Positions 19,801-30,200 of a DNA stretch of 64,000 nucleotides are shown piece by piece. Source of the DNA: Chitinophaga sp. CF118 (GTDB taxonomy: Bacteria; Bacteroidota; Bacteroidia; Chitinophagales; Chitinophagaceae); contig NZ_FOMK01000012.1 of NCBI RefSeq assembly GCF_900112615.1, positions 1-64,000 of the forward strand. Reading direction: 5' to 3'. The notes under the pieces are model-generated. The model was given only the letters and a program-made list of their open reading frames with translations, made no database searches and was not told the DNA's origin. Numbering within the stretch: the stretch's first letter is position 1; the number at the start of each line of letters is the position of its first letter. A program made the translations under genes and the position numbers.

Positions 19801-21173
19801 TTGCCGGTTCAACTCTCGGTATAGCAGACATTACAGGAGAGAATACAGGGGCTTATCTTTTAAAGACAGATTACAAAGGAAATGTTATGTGGGCCAAATC
19901 CTATGGAAGAGAAGGTATCTGTCGTTTTGGAAAAGTAAGAGTTACTTCAGACGGAGGGTACATTGCTATTGGAACAGAAAAAAATCTGGATAATACAGCA
20001 AGTAGTGCTTTTATTGTGAAAACAAACAACATGGGAGATACAACTTGGTGCCGGAGAATTTCATATAATACCACCAATGGAGAACAAGGTGTAGATATCA
20101 TTCAGTTAAATGATGATAGTTATGCATTTGTTGGGACTTATGATGCATCTGATAATACCGTGGACTTAATGATTGGAAGATTGTCATCTGACGGAAATGC
20201 AATGTGGACCAGGAAAATAGGAAACGCAAGTGGGGATATAGTAACGAACCTCATTCAAAATAACGATACGCTTGTAGTGGTGGGTGGTACATACTCAAAT
20301 TGGGGTTATGATGGTATTGTACTAAAAATGCAAAAGAATACTGGTGCTCTTGTAAGTTCTTATAGATATGACCTCAATATTGCGAACACAACTAATTTTA
20401 GCGGATTTATTCATAAAACATCTACCGGATATGCATTGAATTTTGGCAACACTGGAGAGGATGGATCGAATTATAATAGTTTGCTGACAATCAACGAGAA
20501 TGGAGACATTCTTTCAAAAAAATTGTTTAGTAAACCATTTGATAGAACTGCATCCAGCTTGATGCCCTTCTGTCCAACTTCAGATGGAGGTTTTATGGCT
20601 GTTCAGAATTTTAATTATAACAAATTGAGCTGGCAGAAAATCAATGCCAACCAGACAATTGCCTGGTCTAACTGGACAATGGTAAAAGATGGTACATATC
20701 CATTTCTAAATAAAATTCTACAAAACCCGGATGGTAGTTATGTCGGTGCTGGTACGAACAGTAATGCTGGATTCCTGATGTTTACACAGCCGTCCGGGAA
20801 GGAAGGCTGCGCAGACAGTTCATTGACCATCGACTATACAGATATGTATGGTTCTGTTAATAAGAATATTAATAATATGATGAAGAATGATGCATTACCT
20901 AATGGCGTCTTCAGAGTTAGTTGCCATATTGGTATCCATCATCCTGCTCATACTGTAATAGGTTGTCCCGAAGTTTTTGCAAATGAGATAACAGATGCCG
21001 CTGCTAGTTCTACGGTAAGTAAAGCAGTCGCAAACTCAAAAGCAACGGGCAGCCTTAGTACGAAAAAATCTTCTGCTAGTTCTACGGTAAGTAAAGCAGC
21101 AGTAAATTCAAAAGCAATGAGTAGTCTTAGGACGAAAAAATCTTCAGGAGCAAGATCTTTGCCTAAAAAGTAA
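13842..21173 (+). CDS. Giant SpvB-like / PA14 / beta-propeller surface protein
   Basis: The 2443-residue protein starts with a basic N-terminus and hydrophobic segment (about 12-32, TIASLMLALLYFETIIPSYA). At about 90-155 is the stretch NMVDLFSGDFSYNIPLMDVG followed by SSWVGLGWNINPGTITR, typical of the N-terminal part of SpvB/TcaC-like and Bacteroidota RHS-partner proteins. A PA14 domain is at about 633-785 (GLLGEFYTQDY, YKLYTISDDGVRLYLND, VIDRW), likely carbohydrate-binding. About 1880-1950 (CDESGTTYANMATGQSYSNQ) resembles DUF5977-type segments. A bladed propeller is at about 1970-2320 (SDGGYIAIGT, GNVMWAKSYG). The C-terminus is a Ser/Lys-rich tandem repeat. No T9SS tail is seen. It overlaps nothing; the next gene starts 8 bp on. 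Confidence 0.75.
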   Translation: MILELSAKGKKTIASLMLALLYFETIIPSYALGVARTTGRYNAGVPAAVRSMSPLSVTDKRKSTPTRLIGKATPVKAEDLGGPTQPESQAFHSVNNDNMVDLFSGDFSYNIPLMDVGGYPIALGYNSGISMDQESSWVGLGWNINPGTITRNLRGLPDDFNGTDTIQKVAAIKPNKTIGVTVGANSELVGFPILGVGASVGIVNNSYKGWGIESGLNTSINVGSSSMGNLTSGLSFTNSSQEGLTVGGSLDYAMTKNIQSENKAITGNIGIGSSFNSRSGMKALQVYAGLEQYKTQAKLNPGSPTQPITVTTVRSDPNSKNRAIFGSQISFSSPTYTPSVTLPYTSTLYTFDLKVGGEIKIFHLNASLRGYVAKQEIRSADQHLALPAFGYLNSQNAKSNSAVLLDFNREKEIPYREKPAVPNIAVPAYTYDVFAMSGEGTGGMFRAYRGDIGFVHDHYMRTKDNSLGLGIDLGSGDLVHAGVDIGITRSYTESGPWSSLNPLGKTIAFKSSTGAFEAAYFRNPGEMTVNDKAFYNNIGDDDVVAVALNQAGNSDPDISTTHVLNRYHNKNLVGQQTLSPRNVTKATRDKRTQVISYLTAAEASIGGLSKYIENYRENQYGINNCAVAFPEEIDGKGVGLLGEFYTQDYHEKLFERIDTVVNISNKDQMNAGSPQGSRILDRSFNARWTGRLKADVTGAYKLYTISDDGVRLYLNDSMVIDRWNVHSAEVGNDSTLVNLVAGQFYNIRLEYFNAKENIVMKLQWKYPSQERIRIPTSNLYLMPSKDTVAGPVLSREKRVNNFRRENHISEIDVLNSDGRRYIYGIPVYNLKQKETSFSVDAGRGSVTAGLVKYTPGIDNSVNNTNGNDRYYSSELMPAYAHSFLLTGILSPDYQDLTGDGITPDDRGDAIKFNYTKLAGVKNPYAWRVPATDSANYNEGLKTDNRDDKGSYVYGEKELWYLNSIESKNMIATFKMSERKDMAAINEDGIRQGGKITRKLDEINLYNKADFNKPNRKPVKTVHFQYTYELCMGVNGAVSDSGKLTLKRVWFTYNGNDKGQRNPYIFNYNNNNPSYNSKSYDRWGNYKPAIQNPGSSTDNLITNGDYPYALQDSTLAAQNAAAWTLDSIVLPSGGRIKIDYESDDYGFVQNKRAAQMYSVAGFSATEPDNLDDLKSDLYGLIDYQFIAINVPKAVKSKEEVYTRYLEGMEKLYFRMYVNVPSDKFGGGKEFVPCYATLDPNRYGFFNDGNTIWVRVKAINTKGQLDMATSIYSPLATAAIQYLRQNLPSKAYPGSDVGDDIGLEDAVKVLLSQADNVMTAMVSFDRVARIKQLARIVDVSRTYVRLNNPFYKKLGGGIRVKRVRIYDHWDAMTKQRESVYGQEYQYTTTREVNGVKEQISSGVATYEPMLGGEENPWRVPIEYDQQVAPLAPTSLGYTEEPLGESLFPSPSVGYGKVRVTSIHAKNIRSANGFVESCFYTSYDFPTLVDMTMLADGKKRFKPVLTNFLKINVRHFIGLSQGFKIELNDMNGKLRSQGTYAATDPDKAVSYTENFYRVDNQQAEFKHLSNIVKTIDPQGKIDTTTTIGKDLELMMDMREQRSVTTAANLNINADFFSFAWPPVWLIPALLSLYHREETRYNSVAATKVINRHGILERTITIDKGSQVTAENLLYDKETGNVVLTSTKNEFEDPLYNFSWSAGWAYDGMSGAYKNIDVVLDHIYINQGRITNGPAVTDYFSAGDEILVGSKQKTGGEDCNPDIATFRAPGMIYVVDANVLKGGAVDLYFVDREGAPFTGNDISLKIIRSGRRNINTSVGEISLMANPLVQTDAGYILSFDSTKVLGAGAVEFKQVWKVADKMKAGKVLSCVATGYPDYAGDDQPGCDESGTTYANMATGQSYSNQGCPVGTDYPVLYKVSANKYTSTISQADANAKAWQEVLDSGQIFANIHGRCKQVPGLMHSYANITEEGSLFDIISDLARKSDSTYILAGSTLGIADITGENTGAYLLKTDYKGNVMWAKSYGREGICRFGKVRVTSDGGYIAIGTEKNLDNTASSAFIVKTNNMGDTTWCRRISYNTTNGEQGVDIIQLNDDSYAFVGTYDASDNTVDLMIGRLSSDGNAMWTRKIGNASGDIVTNLIQNNDTLVVVGGTYSNWGYDGIVLKMQKNTGALVSSYRYDLNIANTTNFSGFIHKTSTGYALNFGNTGEDGSNYNSLLTINENGDILSKKLFSKPFDRTASSLMPFCPTSDGGFMAVQNFNYNKLSWQKINANQTIAWSNWTMVKDGTYPFLNKILQNPDGSYVGAGTNSNAGFLMFTQPSGKEGCADSSLTIDYTDMYGSVNKNINNMMKNDALPNGVFRVSCHIGIHHPAHTVIGCPEVFANEITDAAASSTVSKAVANSKATGSLSTKKSSASSTVSKAAVNSKAMSSLRTKKSSGARSLPKK
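21003..21146 (+). repeat. Two tandem 72-bp units at the end of the giant gene
   Basis: Units at 21003-21074 and 21075-21146 each encode 24 residues of the form ASSTVSKA...NSKA..SL.TKKSS. The unit length is a multiple of three, so the frame is kept. The encoded tail is Ser/Thr/Lys-rich and probably disordered. Confidence 0.85.
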
Positions 21174-21181
21174 TTAAACAT

Positions 21182-23437
21182 ATGAAACGATACTTTTTTA
21201 TACTCATTTTCAGCCTGCTTCAATTTATTGCTGGTTCCGGCAATAAATTGTATGCACAGAGCACAACATCTTCCTGTGCCTGTAGCTGTCTGAAGCCCTT
21301 ATTCGATTACCTCGTTGCTTCGCGTCGATTATTTATAAAGCAAACAGATCATATCACGGTCTCTACCCTTGTGAGGGATGCCAACAGAGCAGGCTTCCGC
21401 GTTTCATATACAGGTTGTCCTATCCTGACTAAAAATATAAACAAGTATTTTTATGCACTCACAACAACTGAAACAGGCAACAGCTATAAGGCAATGTTTG
21501 GAGATTGTTCTATAGTACTAACCACTACGAACAATGCCAGTGTTTCCTTTTACAATCTGTTTACACAATCCTGTGATAATACCGGCAGTGTTTATCTCGC
21601 CTATAATGGAATCAGACAGAAACGATACTTTATAAACCGTTCCATAAGTGCTTACAAAGTAATACACGCAAATGATATCTTTCCGGAATTACCAGCAGGA
21701 TATCGATATCCTTATGTAATAACCGATACAACAACTGGCAGTATCTACGCAGCAGACAGGAATGATAGTAGTTATATGGCAATGACCTTCTTCTCCGCGG
21801 ACAGTATTAAAAGCCTGCCTTCAAATGCAAAAGTAATTTCAGCAGGTCTGCATTTGTTCGCCAAACCTGAAGGGTATCGTCCTACTACTTATCCAAATGC
21901 ACATACAACACTTGCCGGAACTAATTATGGACCATCTTCATCTTTGCTAGTCTGCTATGATGCCTGGAATTACGGCATGAATTTCTATCGGCTGCTAATT
22001 GTGGGACAAGATTTTTATACAAAAATTGATTTAGGATTTGATGCACCGGATGAAGACCTTGTATTAGACCTCACGGATCGGTTAATTACAGATATCAGAG
22101 CCCTTGATTATGGTTTTGTTCTAAAATATAATGATATAGGGGACTCCAGTTTAAGATATAACACCTTCTGCAACCAGAAATATTCTGATGAATCCAAACG
22201 TCCCTTTATTGACGTGGTATACAGCGTAACTGGTGATTCCACAATTGTAGCACAATTAAAAATAGATTCCTGCTACAGTTGTACAGAAAAGTCTTCCACA
22301 ATTTGTTATAGTGCGGTTACCGATACCAGTGTGAATCCATTTACGTACGGTATAGCTGGTAACTGGCGTGCTTACCGTTCTTATGCTTATTATAATGATC
22401 GCTCAGAAACAGATCCTTCACAGTATACCAATATCCGTAAATATGGTACGATAAAAGATTACTCCGATTTCTGGAAACTGGTGGATGGTGCATGGCAACC
22501 ACAGAATACAGACTCCGCCAGATGGGTATGGAACAGTGAAATAACCCTGCATAATCGCAGAGGCTTCGAACTGGAAAATAAAGATCCTTTAGGACGTTTT
22601 AATACCGGCTTATACGGTTATGATGATGCGTTGCCTACTGCAGTGGTCCAGAATGCCCGTTACCGTGAGGCCGCTTTTGAAGGATTCGAAGATTACTATT
22701 ATGGTGCTAATCCATGCGATTCCGCCTGTACAACTTCGAGGAGTTTCGACTTCTCCTCTTATAAAGATAATCTGGATACAACAGAACAGCATACCGGCAG
22801 ATACAGTTTACGCATAGCAGGAAACAAAAGCGCGGGTATCAGTGCCAATATCCTCGCAGACGGTGGCGACGACTTTAGCCTTGCCTTTAATACGGCCAAT
22901 AACAATTGTTCTGCGGGTGGGGTGGTATTAAAGGGTATTAAAGCTAATAAGGATGTTCTGCTGCCTGGTTTCTCTCCGCTGGCTGGTAAAAAGATAGTGG
23001 TAAGTGCATGGGTAAAGGAAGCGCAGGACTGCAAAGGTGAATCCTATGTCAATAACCAGATCAATATCATTATTGCGCGCGCATCCAGTAACATCGCTAT
23101 TGTAGCAAAACCACAGGGAGCTATTATAGAAGGTTGGCAACGTTATGAACAAGTGATAGAACTGCCCGCAGATGCTACTGTGTTGACTGTAAATATGCAG
23201 GCTACAGGTACAGGTACTGTCTATTTCGATGACCTGCGTATCCATCCTTATAATGCCAATATGAAATCCTTCGTGTATAATCCGGAAAACCTCCGGCTGA
23301 TGGCAGAACTGGATGAGAACAATTACGCAACCATGTACGAATATGACGATGATGGTACGCTTATCCGCTTAAAGAAAGAAACAGAAAGAGGTATCAAAAC
23401 TATCACTGAAACAAGGAGTGCCTTGTTGAAAGAATAG
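21182..23437 (+). CDS. Large exported RHS-locus protein with DNRLRE-like and carbohydrate-binding-like regions
   Basis: The 751-residue protein has a signal peptide (MKRYFFILIFSLLQFIAGSGNKLYAQ), then a Cys-rich start (SSCACSCLKPLF). The region about 175-365 with VISAGLHLFAKPE, DLVLDLTDRLITDI and the closing RPFIDVVYS resembles DNRLRE/TGF-propeptide-like beta-sandwiches seen on surface proteins. About 505-700 (YSLRIAGNKSAGISAN, VVSAWVKEAQ, WQRYEQVIELP, TVYFDDLRIHP) is a jelly-roll carbohydrate-binding-like module. The last 50 residues (LMAELDENNYATMYEYDDDGTLIRLKKETERG) look like a single YD/RHS-type repeat. It is one of the core genes of the locus, 8 bp after the giant gene. Function not known. 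Confidence 0.7.
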   Translation: MKRYFFILIFSLLQFIAGSGNKLYAQSTTSSCACSCLKPLFDYLVASRRLFIKQTDHITVSTLVRDANRAGFRVSYTGCPILTKNINKYFYALTTTETGNSYKAMFGDCSIVLTTTNNASVSFYNLFTQSCDNTGSVYLAYNGIRQKRYFINRSISAYKVIHANDIFPELPAGYRYPYVITDTTTGSIYAADRNDSSYMAMTFFSADSIKSLPSNAKVISAGLHLFAKPEGYRPTTYPNAHTTLAGTNYGPSSSLLVCYDAWNYGMNFYRLLIVGQDFYTKIDLGFDAPDEDLVLDLTDRLITDIRALDYGFVLKYNDIGDSSLRYNTFCNQKYSDESKRPFIDVVYSVTGDSTIVAQLKIDSCYSCTEKSSTICYSAVTDTSVNPFTYGIAGNWRAYRSYAYYNDRSETDPSQYTNIRKYGTIKDYSDFWKLVDGAWQPQNTDSARWVWNSEITLHNRRGFELENKDPLGRFNTGLYGYDDALPTAVVQNARYREAAFEGFEDYYYGANPCDSACTTSRSFDFSSYKDNLDTTEQHTGRYSLRIAGNKSAGISANILADGGDDFSLAFNTANNNCSAGGVVLKGIKANKDVLLPGFSPLAGKKIVVSAWVKEAQDCKGESYVNNQINIIIARASSNIAIVAKPQGAIIEGWQRYEQVIELPADATVLTVNMQATGTGTVYFDDLRIHPYNANMKSFVYNPENLRLMAELDENNYATMYEYDDDGTLIRLKKETERGIKTITETRSALLKE

Positions 23438-23455
23438 TTCTTAAAATATTGACAG

Positions 23456-24199
23456 ATGAAACGTTTACTTTATTTCGCCGCCTTTTTTACCTGCCTGCAA
23501 TCAGCTGGAGCACAGGCTATACCTGAACTTGAAAGAGCAACAGGCATACTGAAATCGCTACGCGAAGGTTATACCAAAGAGCTCTTTGCTTTTGATCTGA
23601 AATACATCTATGCAAATGAACATACGCCTGGGAAGGTACTGGATTCACTGAAAGGCAGCATTGAAACAGATGGCATCAATTACCATTGCCTGATGGATAA
23701 CACAGAAACGATCCACAACGACAAATACAACATTGTTTTGTTTAAGGAAGATAACCTGATGTACGTGGCATCAGGAGCCAATGCTGCAAATACAGTAGAT
23801 CCGTTGTTACAGATGGAGTCGATCCTGAAGCAGTCCGGTGCCACCAGTTGCAGCATAAACAAATCTGGCAGGAACAGCATCATTCGTATCGGATTTGCTG
23901 AAGGAGGGCCTTGCAAACGGATGGAAATGACGGTTGATACAGTCGGCCACCGGTTATTGTCTATGCAATATGTTGTAAAAACGGCCTTGCTTACAGAAAC
24001 ACCTGAGGAAGATAATGCCACGAAAGAAGGTTATGATGAATATGCAATTGTGCGTGCCATCTTTTACAATTATCATTCCCTGCAGGTGGATAGTAGCCGT
24101 TTTGATGATAAGATCTTTTTCTATAAAGAAGGAACTGAGTTTAAGACCACAGCAGCGTATAGTAATTACAAAATATTTGTAGCAACCCCTAATTTATAA
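23456..24199 (+). CDS. Exported 247-aa protein, unknown function
   Basis: The product has a signal peptide (MKRLLYFAAFFTCLQSAGAQA) and one globular domain without a recognised name. The pattern (FAFDLKYIYANE, ...NIVLFKEDNLMYVAS..., ...EMTVDTVGHRLLSMQYVV...) is mildly reminiscent of LolA/outer-membrane lipoprotein-sorting folds, but this is a guess. It lies 18 bp after the 751-aa gene and 10 bp before the RHS gene, so it is co-transcribed and probably dedicated to the RHS protein, for example as a periplasmic chaperone. Confidence 0.7.
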   Translation: MKRLLYFAAFFTCLQSAGAQAIPELERATGILKSLREGYTKELFAFDLKYIYANEHTPGKVLDSLKGSIETDGINYHCLMDNTETIHNDKYNIVLFKEDNLMYVASGANAANTVDPLLQMESILKQSGATSCSINKSGRNSIIRIGFAEGGPCKRMEMTVDTVGHRLLSMQYVVKTALLTETPEEDNATKEGYDEYAIVRAIFYNYHSLQVDSSRFDDKIFFYKEGTEFKTTAAYSNYKIFVATPNL

Positions 24200-24209
24200 A
24201 AAGGATTTT

Positions 24210-27200
24210 ATGCATTTGTTGCTAAAACAGAAAGTTAAATGGTTCATACTGCTGATTTTATTGGCAGTAGCTGGTAATATTCAGGCACAATCAATCACAG
24301 TATTAAAGAAGGTACTGGATGGGAGTAAAGGGCAGATAGCTACCGATTCTACAGTTATAGTAAGAGATAGTATCTATTTTGTAGATCTTCCTCAACTGGA
24401 TACCCCGTACCTTGTAAAGAACATTATCACCCTCCGGATCAATGAATATTCGACAGTAAAACTGCCCACTGTATTCAGTGCTACTGTCAATTTGCGGATC
24501 ATCTACACCCGGCCGGACCTGGAGGTTGACTCAATTGATAAGACACTCACACTCAACTATTCAGATACGAGTGCTTATACAAGCAGGACCGGTTTTGTAT
24601 TTAACAATGCCCACAGGGTAGAGGTGAAGATCTTAAGTGTGTCTACAGATGCCAGTTCGGACGTGTTGCCTGTACTACTGTTAGAGAATGAGATGGATAT
24701 ACATCCTGTTTATAAATTGTCGTGTATAGGTAATGCAGTGCAAAGTATTAGTTATATCCCACCGGCAGATTCTGCAGATCAGATAACGGTTAACTGGGAC
24801 GGAATAACAGGTGCTGATGTATATGATCTGGAATGGACTTATGCGGATTCAAGTGCACTGGCAAATGAGAAATATGGTAATCCTATAAGCCCGTTACTAT
24901 TATTCCGTAACAATGCATCCCGGGTTACACTCGCAGATACTAAGTACAATATTCCCCTGATGTATGACAGTAAAGGGGTACTGTTTTTTCGTGTAAGAGC
25001 TGTTCAGGAAAAGAAGAATAACGTACGCATTGAAACTGCCTGGAGTTCCACCACAGCCGGAGGCTTGGGTAGTTATAGCTATGATGGGCATCACCGCTCA
25101 CTCAATTGGCAGTCAAATATCAGTTTTGCAGAAGATGGTAAGCGGAAAGTATCTGTTCAGTATTTTGACGGAAGCCTGCGTAACAGACAGATTGTGACTA
25201 AGGATAACAGTACCAATACCATTATCGTTGGCGAATCTTTATACGATTACCAGGGCCGTCCGGTGATCCAGGTGATGCCGGCTCCTTCACTGGGTAATGT
25301 GATCAAATATTCCCGCAATTTCAATGTAGCCCTTAATGGCTCCGAATACGACAAAGGCAATTACGATACGCTGCTTGCTCCGGAAGATTTCCTCACCACC
25401 AGTGCAAATGGTATGTCTTCAATCAAAGGTGCTAACCAGTATTATTCCTCCGCCAATCCTGAGAAGGACAACGGCTTTAATAAATATCTGCCAGATGCAG
25501 GTGGTTTTGCCTTTACAGAAACATCCTACACACAGGACAATACCGGCAGGATCAGCAGGCAGAGTGGTGTAGGGCCTGTATACAAACTGGGAAGTAACCA
25601 TGAAACAATATACGAATATGGCTCTCCGGGCGAAAATGACCTGGATGTATTATTCGGAACAGAAGCCGGAGAAAAAACGCACTACTTCAAGAATAGGGTG
25701 AAGGATGCTAATGGGCAATATGCAGTTTCTTATCTGGATATGCATGGTCGTACTATTGCTACTGCTTTAGCTGGTATGCCGGATAGTGCGAACCTGGAAA
25801 ACTTATCGTCCAATGTTCCTTTTGAGGTAACAGATACCTTATCGCGTCCGAATAGTAATGTGATTAAAGACCTGGTCCTGGAAAGCAGCCAGAGTCAATT
25901 GGTGGCATTGGATACCGTCTATCAGTTTAAATACACTTTAATACCTCCTGTACTGCAAAAGAAGGATTGCGACAACAATACTATTTGTTATGTTGGCCGT
26001 TACGATCTGGAGATAAAGATCACAGATGATGTGTTCAACCAGCATCTTGGAGGACAACCATTTGATACGATCCTGCACAACTACACGGCAGGATCTATCA
26101 TCACGGATTGTGGTGACCCTCAGCCTATAACAGTAACCTTCTCCCGCCGCCTGCCCAGAGGGAATTATGAGATCACTAAACGGTTGACAATAAACCGCAC
26201 AGCCCTGGAATACTACAGGGATAGTATTTTCATGAAGAAGAATCTGTGTACTACTATTGAACAGTTTGTACAGGAACAGAGAACATTATTATTGAGTACA
26301 CAATGTGTTCCTGATTGTAAGTCGTGCCGGGATAGTATAGGTACCTGGGAAGCTTTCAAGGTTAATTATATGCGTCGGGCAGGTATAGAATCAATAGATA
26401 CTGTAGAAATTAAAGCAGCTTATGCAGCGGCTATTGAGGCCTGTGATGCTTTGTGTAATGAAACATCGGACCTGACCGGTATCCGTAATGCGATGTTGGG
26501 AGATATGAATCCGGCTTCATCCGGACAATATGCCAATGTGGAGGATACTTTGGATATTTATTCTATTTTTTATCAAAAGGATGAAAATACAAAACCACCA
26601 TATCAGCGTGACACAATTCATTATACGGACGGAGCGAACCATCCTGATAGTGTGTATAATGAGTTGACCAATACATATGTAATTCCTCAAAAATTAACGG
26701 CGGCACAGTTTACTGCTAAATTTAAAGCATCCTGGGCGGATTCTTTACTCAAATTCCATCCGGAATATTGTAAGCTGTTGGAATATCAGAAACATCAGTC
26801 CAGCCATAATTGGGACCGTAAATTTGAAGCTGTAGATAGTTATAAAGATGCGAGAGACAGTGGTTATCTGAATCCTACGGCAAATAGTACGTTCGGCTTT
26901 ACAGTTGTGACAGCGCACAAAGACTCTCTGGCAATGGAAAGTGCTGCACAGCAACAGGCGTTGGAAGATCTGCTTAAAAATTATAATAAAAGAAGTGGTT
27001 CGGAAATACTGTCTATGTGGAGTGTAGCTACTATTACGTTGAAATGTACCGACGCTGCTACCAGTTCCAACTGTTTTAACACTTATGGAACAAGTGCTGC
27101 TGCATTTAATGAGAGCAATATGTGTACTGGCGATCTGGATATGGCATGGCGCAATTTCCGCCAGATGTATCTTACCGTAAAGAAGAACATTATCAATGAT

Positions 27201-30200
27201 AAATTGAAGGGTTTGGATTGTGCTGGTGCCACGGGAGCAAAACTGGTTGCCGCATGTAAAACATTGAATTTCACAAATGTTTCGGATGTTCTAAATCAGA
27301 ATGGACTGGATTACATGAATACTGCTGCATCCGGCACTGTAAAGGATTCTAGCGATGCAGCACTGGCAAGATCTTATGCAGCTAATTGTAATAGTTATGT
27401 TAGTGCGTGGGTTAAACAGTTATCTGGCTGTACTTACTATGATACCGCTGCACTGAATAATGATATAATTCCTAAACTATTAAATGTATGTAAGGAGGGG
27501 GCAGATATTGATCATCCTTATGGAGCCAGCACCACAAAGCCTGGTAGTACCTATACTTATAGCAGCTTCCAGGCAGTATTAAGTGAATATAACCAGTTGC
27601 ATGGTATTAATGATACTCTGAACTGTAATATATACCAGATTACTTCTCCCAGGCCTTATGATAAACAGATTGCTTACGGTGACAGAGAATCTTATACTAA
27701 GCCAACTGATTGTGAATGTAATAACCTGCACACATTACAAACAGAATTCAATGCCAATAAGAAGCCGGTAGACAGTAGCTTCTCTGCCTATCTATACAGG
27801 ACCCGGGGAGTATCTTTGACAACTTTGCAATTAAACCTGTTATTAGCCAGCTGCGATACATCGTCCAATAATAGCTGTACGTATTTAGCTACACCGGTCA
27901 CAATACCTGTTCTTATTCAGTGTAATATAGCGCCACCATGTGCTTATTGCGAGGATATTGATACGCTATATAACCGGTTTGCCAGAACATATCCTGGTAT
28001 AGTTCCTCAGAAAGCAGATACTAATACTCTACAGCAAAAGAAAAACCAATTGTTTGCTGCCTATATGAACCACAATCTTGGGTTTGGTAAGCAGGCATGG
28101 GAATATCTTACATTCATGGATAGCTGTAAATTGTATAATTACAAAGACAGTTCAGTTTGTAAAGATGCAAACCCTGGGGAACAAAGGATAGATACATATT
28201 CAAATGATAGTACAACAATTTTTGAAGATGTTATCAGTACTGCTGATAGTGGGTTTCTGATGGTTGGACGGGTGAAAAATGCTGACGGTAATACGGATGG
28301 TTATATTGTAAAAACGGATGCGCAAGGGAATGTTTTATGGTCGAAAAGTTATGGTGGATATCGTGATGATTATTTTAACAGGGCAAAAGTGACTACTGAC
28401 GGTGGATATATTGTTACCGGTACAGTACGAGGGTATGATCTGAAGGAAAGTGGTATTCTCCTTGTTAAAATGGATAGTGCAGGAGTTGTTACATGGAGTA
28501 AATCAGTTGGCTATTATACTACATATGGAGAAACAGGTGCCGATGTTATTCAAACAAGTGATGGTGGATATGCTTTTTCCGGAAGATGGAATATAACTAA
28601 TGGTTTGGCTGATGGATTGTTTGGCGCTGTAAGAAGTGATGGAACAGGCATATGGGTAAAGAGGATAGGAAAGGGCAGCGGAGATGAAGGGTATTCTATG
28701 GTGCAGAATAATGATACATTAGTAATAGTTGGATGTACTTATTTTGCTGAGTATAAACCAGTAGGACGTTTTAGTGGAGTGGTATTAAAAATCAATAGGG
28801 GTACAGGCGCAATTATAAACAGTTATGAGTATGATTTGGGAGCAGGTATTCCGGCATCTTCTTTCTCAGGACAAATTTACAAAAGACCCTATGGATACCT
28901 GCTGAATTTTGCACTCACCAATACAGGTACTGGCAAAACAAATAATAGCCTTGTTAAGATTAATGAAAATGGAGCTATAATTTCTGCAAAAACATTATCC
29001 CGTCCTTTAGGCAATGATGTTACACAATTGACGGCTGTTAGTCCTGTTGCAGATGGAGGTATTATTGCTGTACAGAATGTTGTATCATCTCCTTATCAGC
29101 AGGTAGCCTGGCATAAAATAAATTCAAATAATACAATTGCCTGGTCTGATCTTGTCAGATTAAATGGTAAGACTAACTTAAGTCGTATTATAGAGAATTC
29201 AGACCATAGCATTTCCGGGGTTGGCTATTATGGAAATAATGCCTTGTTAATGCGGACGTTAATATCTGGTAAATTCGGATGTAGTGATACCGCTATTAAT
29301 GTTACTTATGACACTATACCAGGAATGGTAGCCCGAAATACGATTGTATGGTCCTATAATTTCTCATTATCTGTTGATTCAATTAAAGAGATAAAACTTG
29401 TAACGAAATCATATAGACCTGTACATGCTGTATTGGACTGTAATGGTAACAATACTTGTGTTCCTTCCAGTAACAGACTTTTACTTTGTGGTAATGCCAC
29501 TCCGTTATTCCCGTCAGTTTCAACTGACTCCATTAATAACTGTTCAGACAATGAATTCTTCGCAGTAAGCAAAGGGACTGAGCTCTTCAAAGCCTACCGA
29601 GACTCTGTGAAGAACAACTTCGAAGACGACTATATTGCTACGAGCCTCCAGGCAGGACAAAAAGAAGTCTTTACTGTTCATTATGCCACCAGTGAATACC
29701 ACTATACTTTATACTATTATGATCAGGCAGGCAATCTCTTAAAGACCGTTCCTCCTGCGGGTGTGGTAATCGATCGTTCCGATAACTGGATTAACCGCGT
29801 AAAAGCAGCAAGAGCAGCAGGTGATACCCTGATGCCTCCTCATCGGATGGTAACACAGTATCGTTATAATACCCTCAATCAGGTAGTCGCACAACAAACC
29901 CCTGATGCAGGAACCAGCAAATTCTGGTATGATCGTTTAGGTAGATTAGCCGTTTCACAAAATGCTAAACAGACATTACTGAATCAATACAGTTATACGA
30001 CTTATGACGTACTCGGTCGTATATCTGAAGTAGGAGAGATTACCAGTGCAACTGCTATGACGAAAGAAACAAGTCGGAATGCTGCAACTTTAGCAACATG
30101 GATCAGTAACGCTGCGGCCTCCCGCACACAGATCACTGTCACAAACTATGATCTTGCTTATTCTGCAATAACACAGTACTATCTTTCTGCTGCAAATCTG

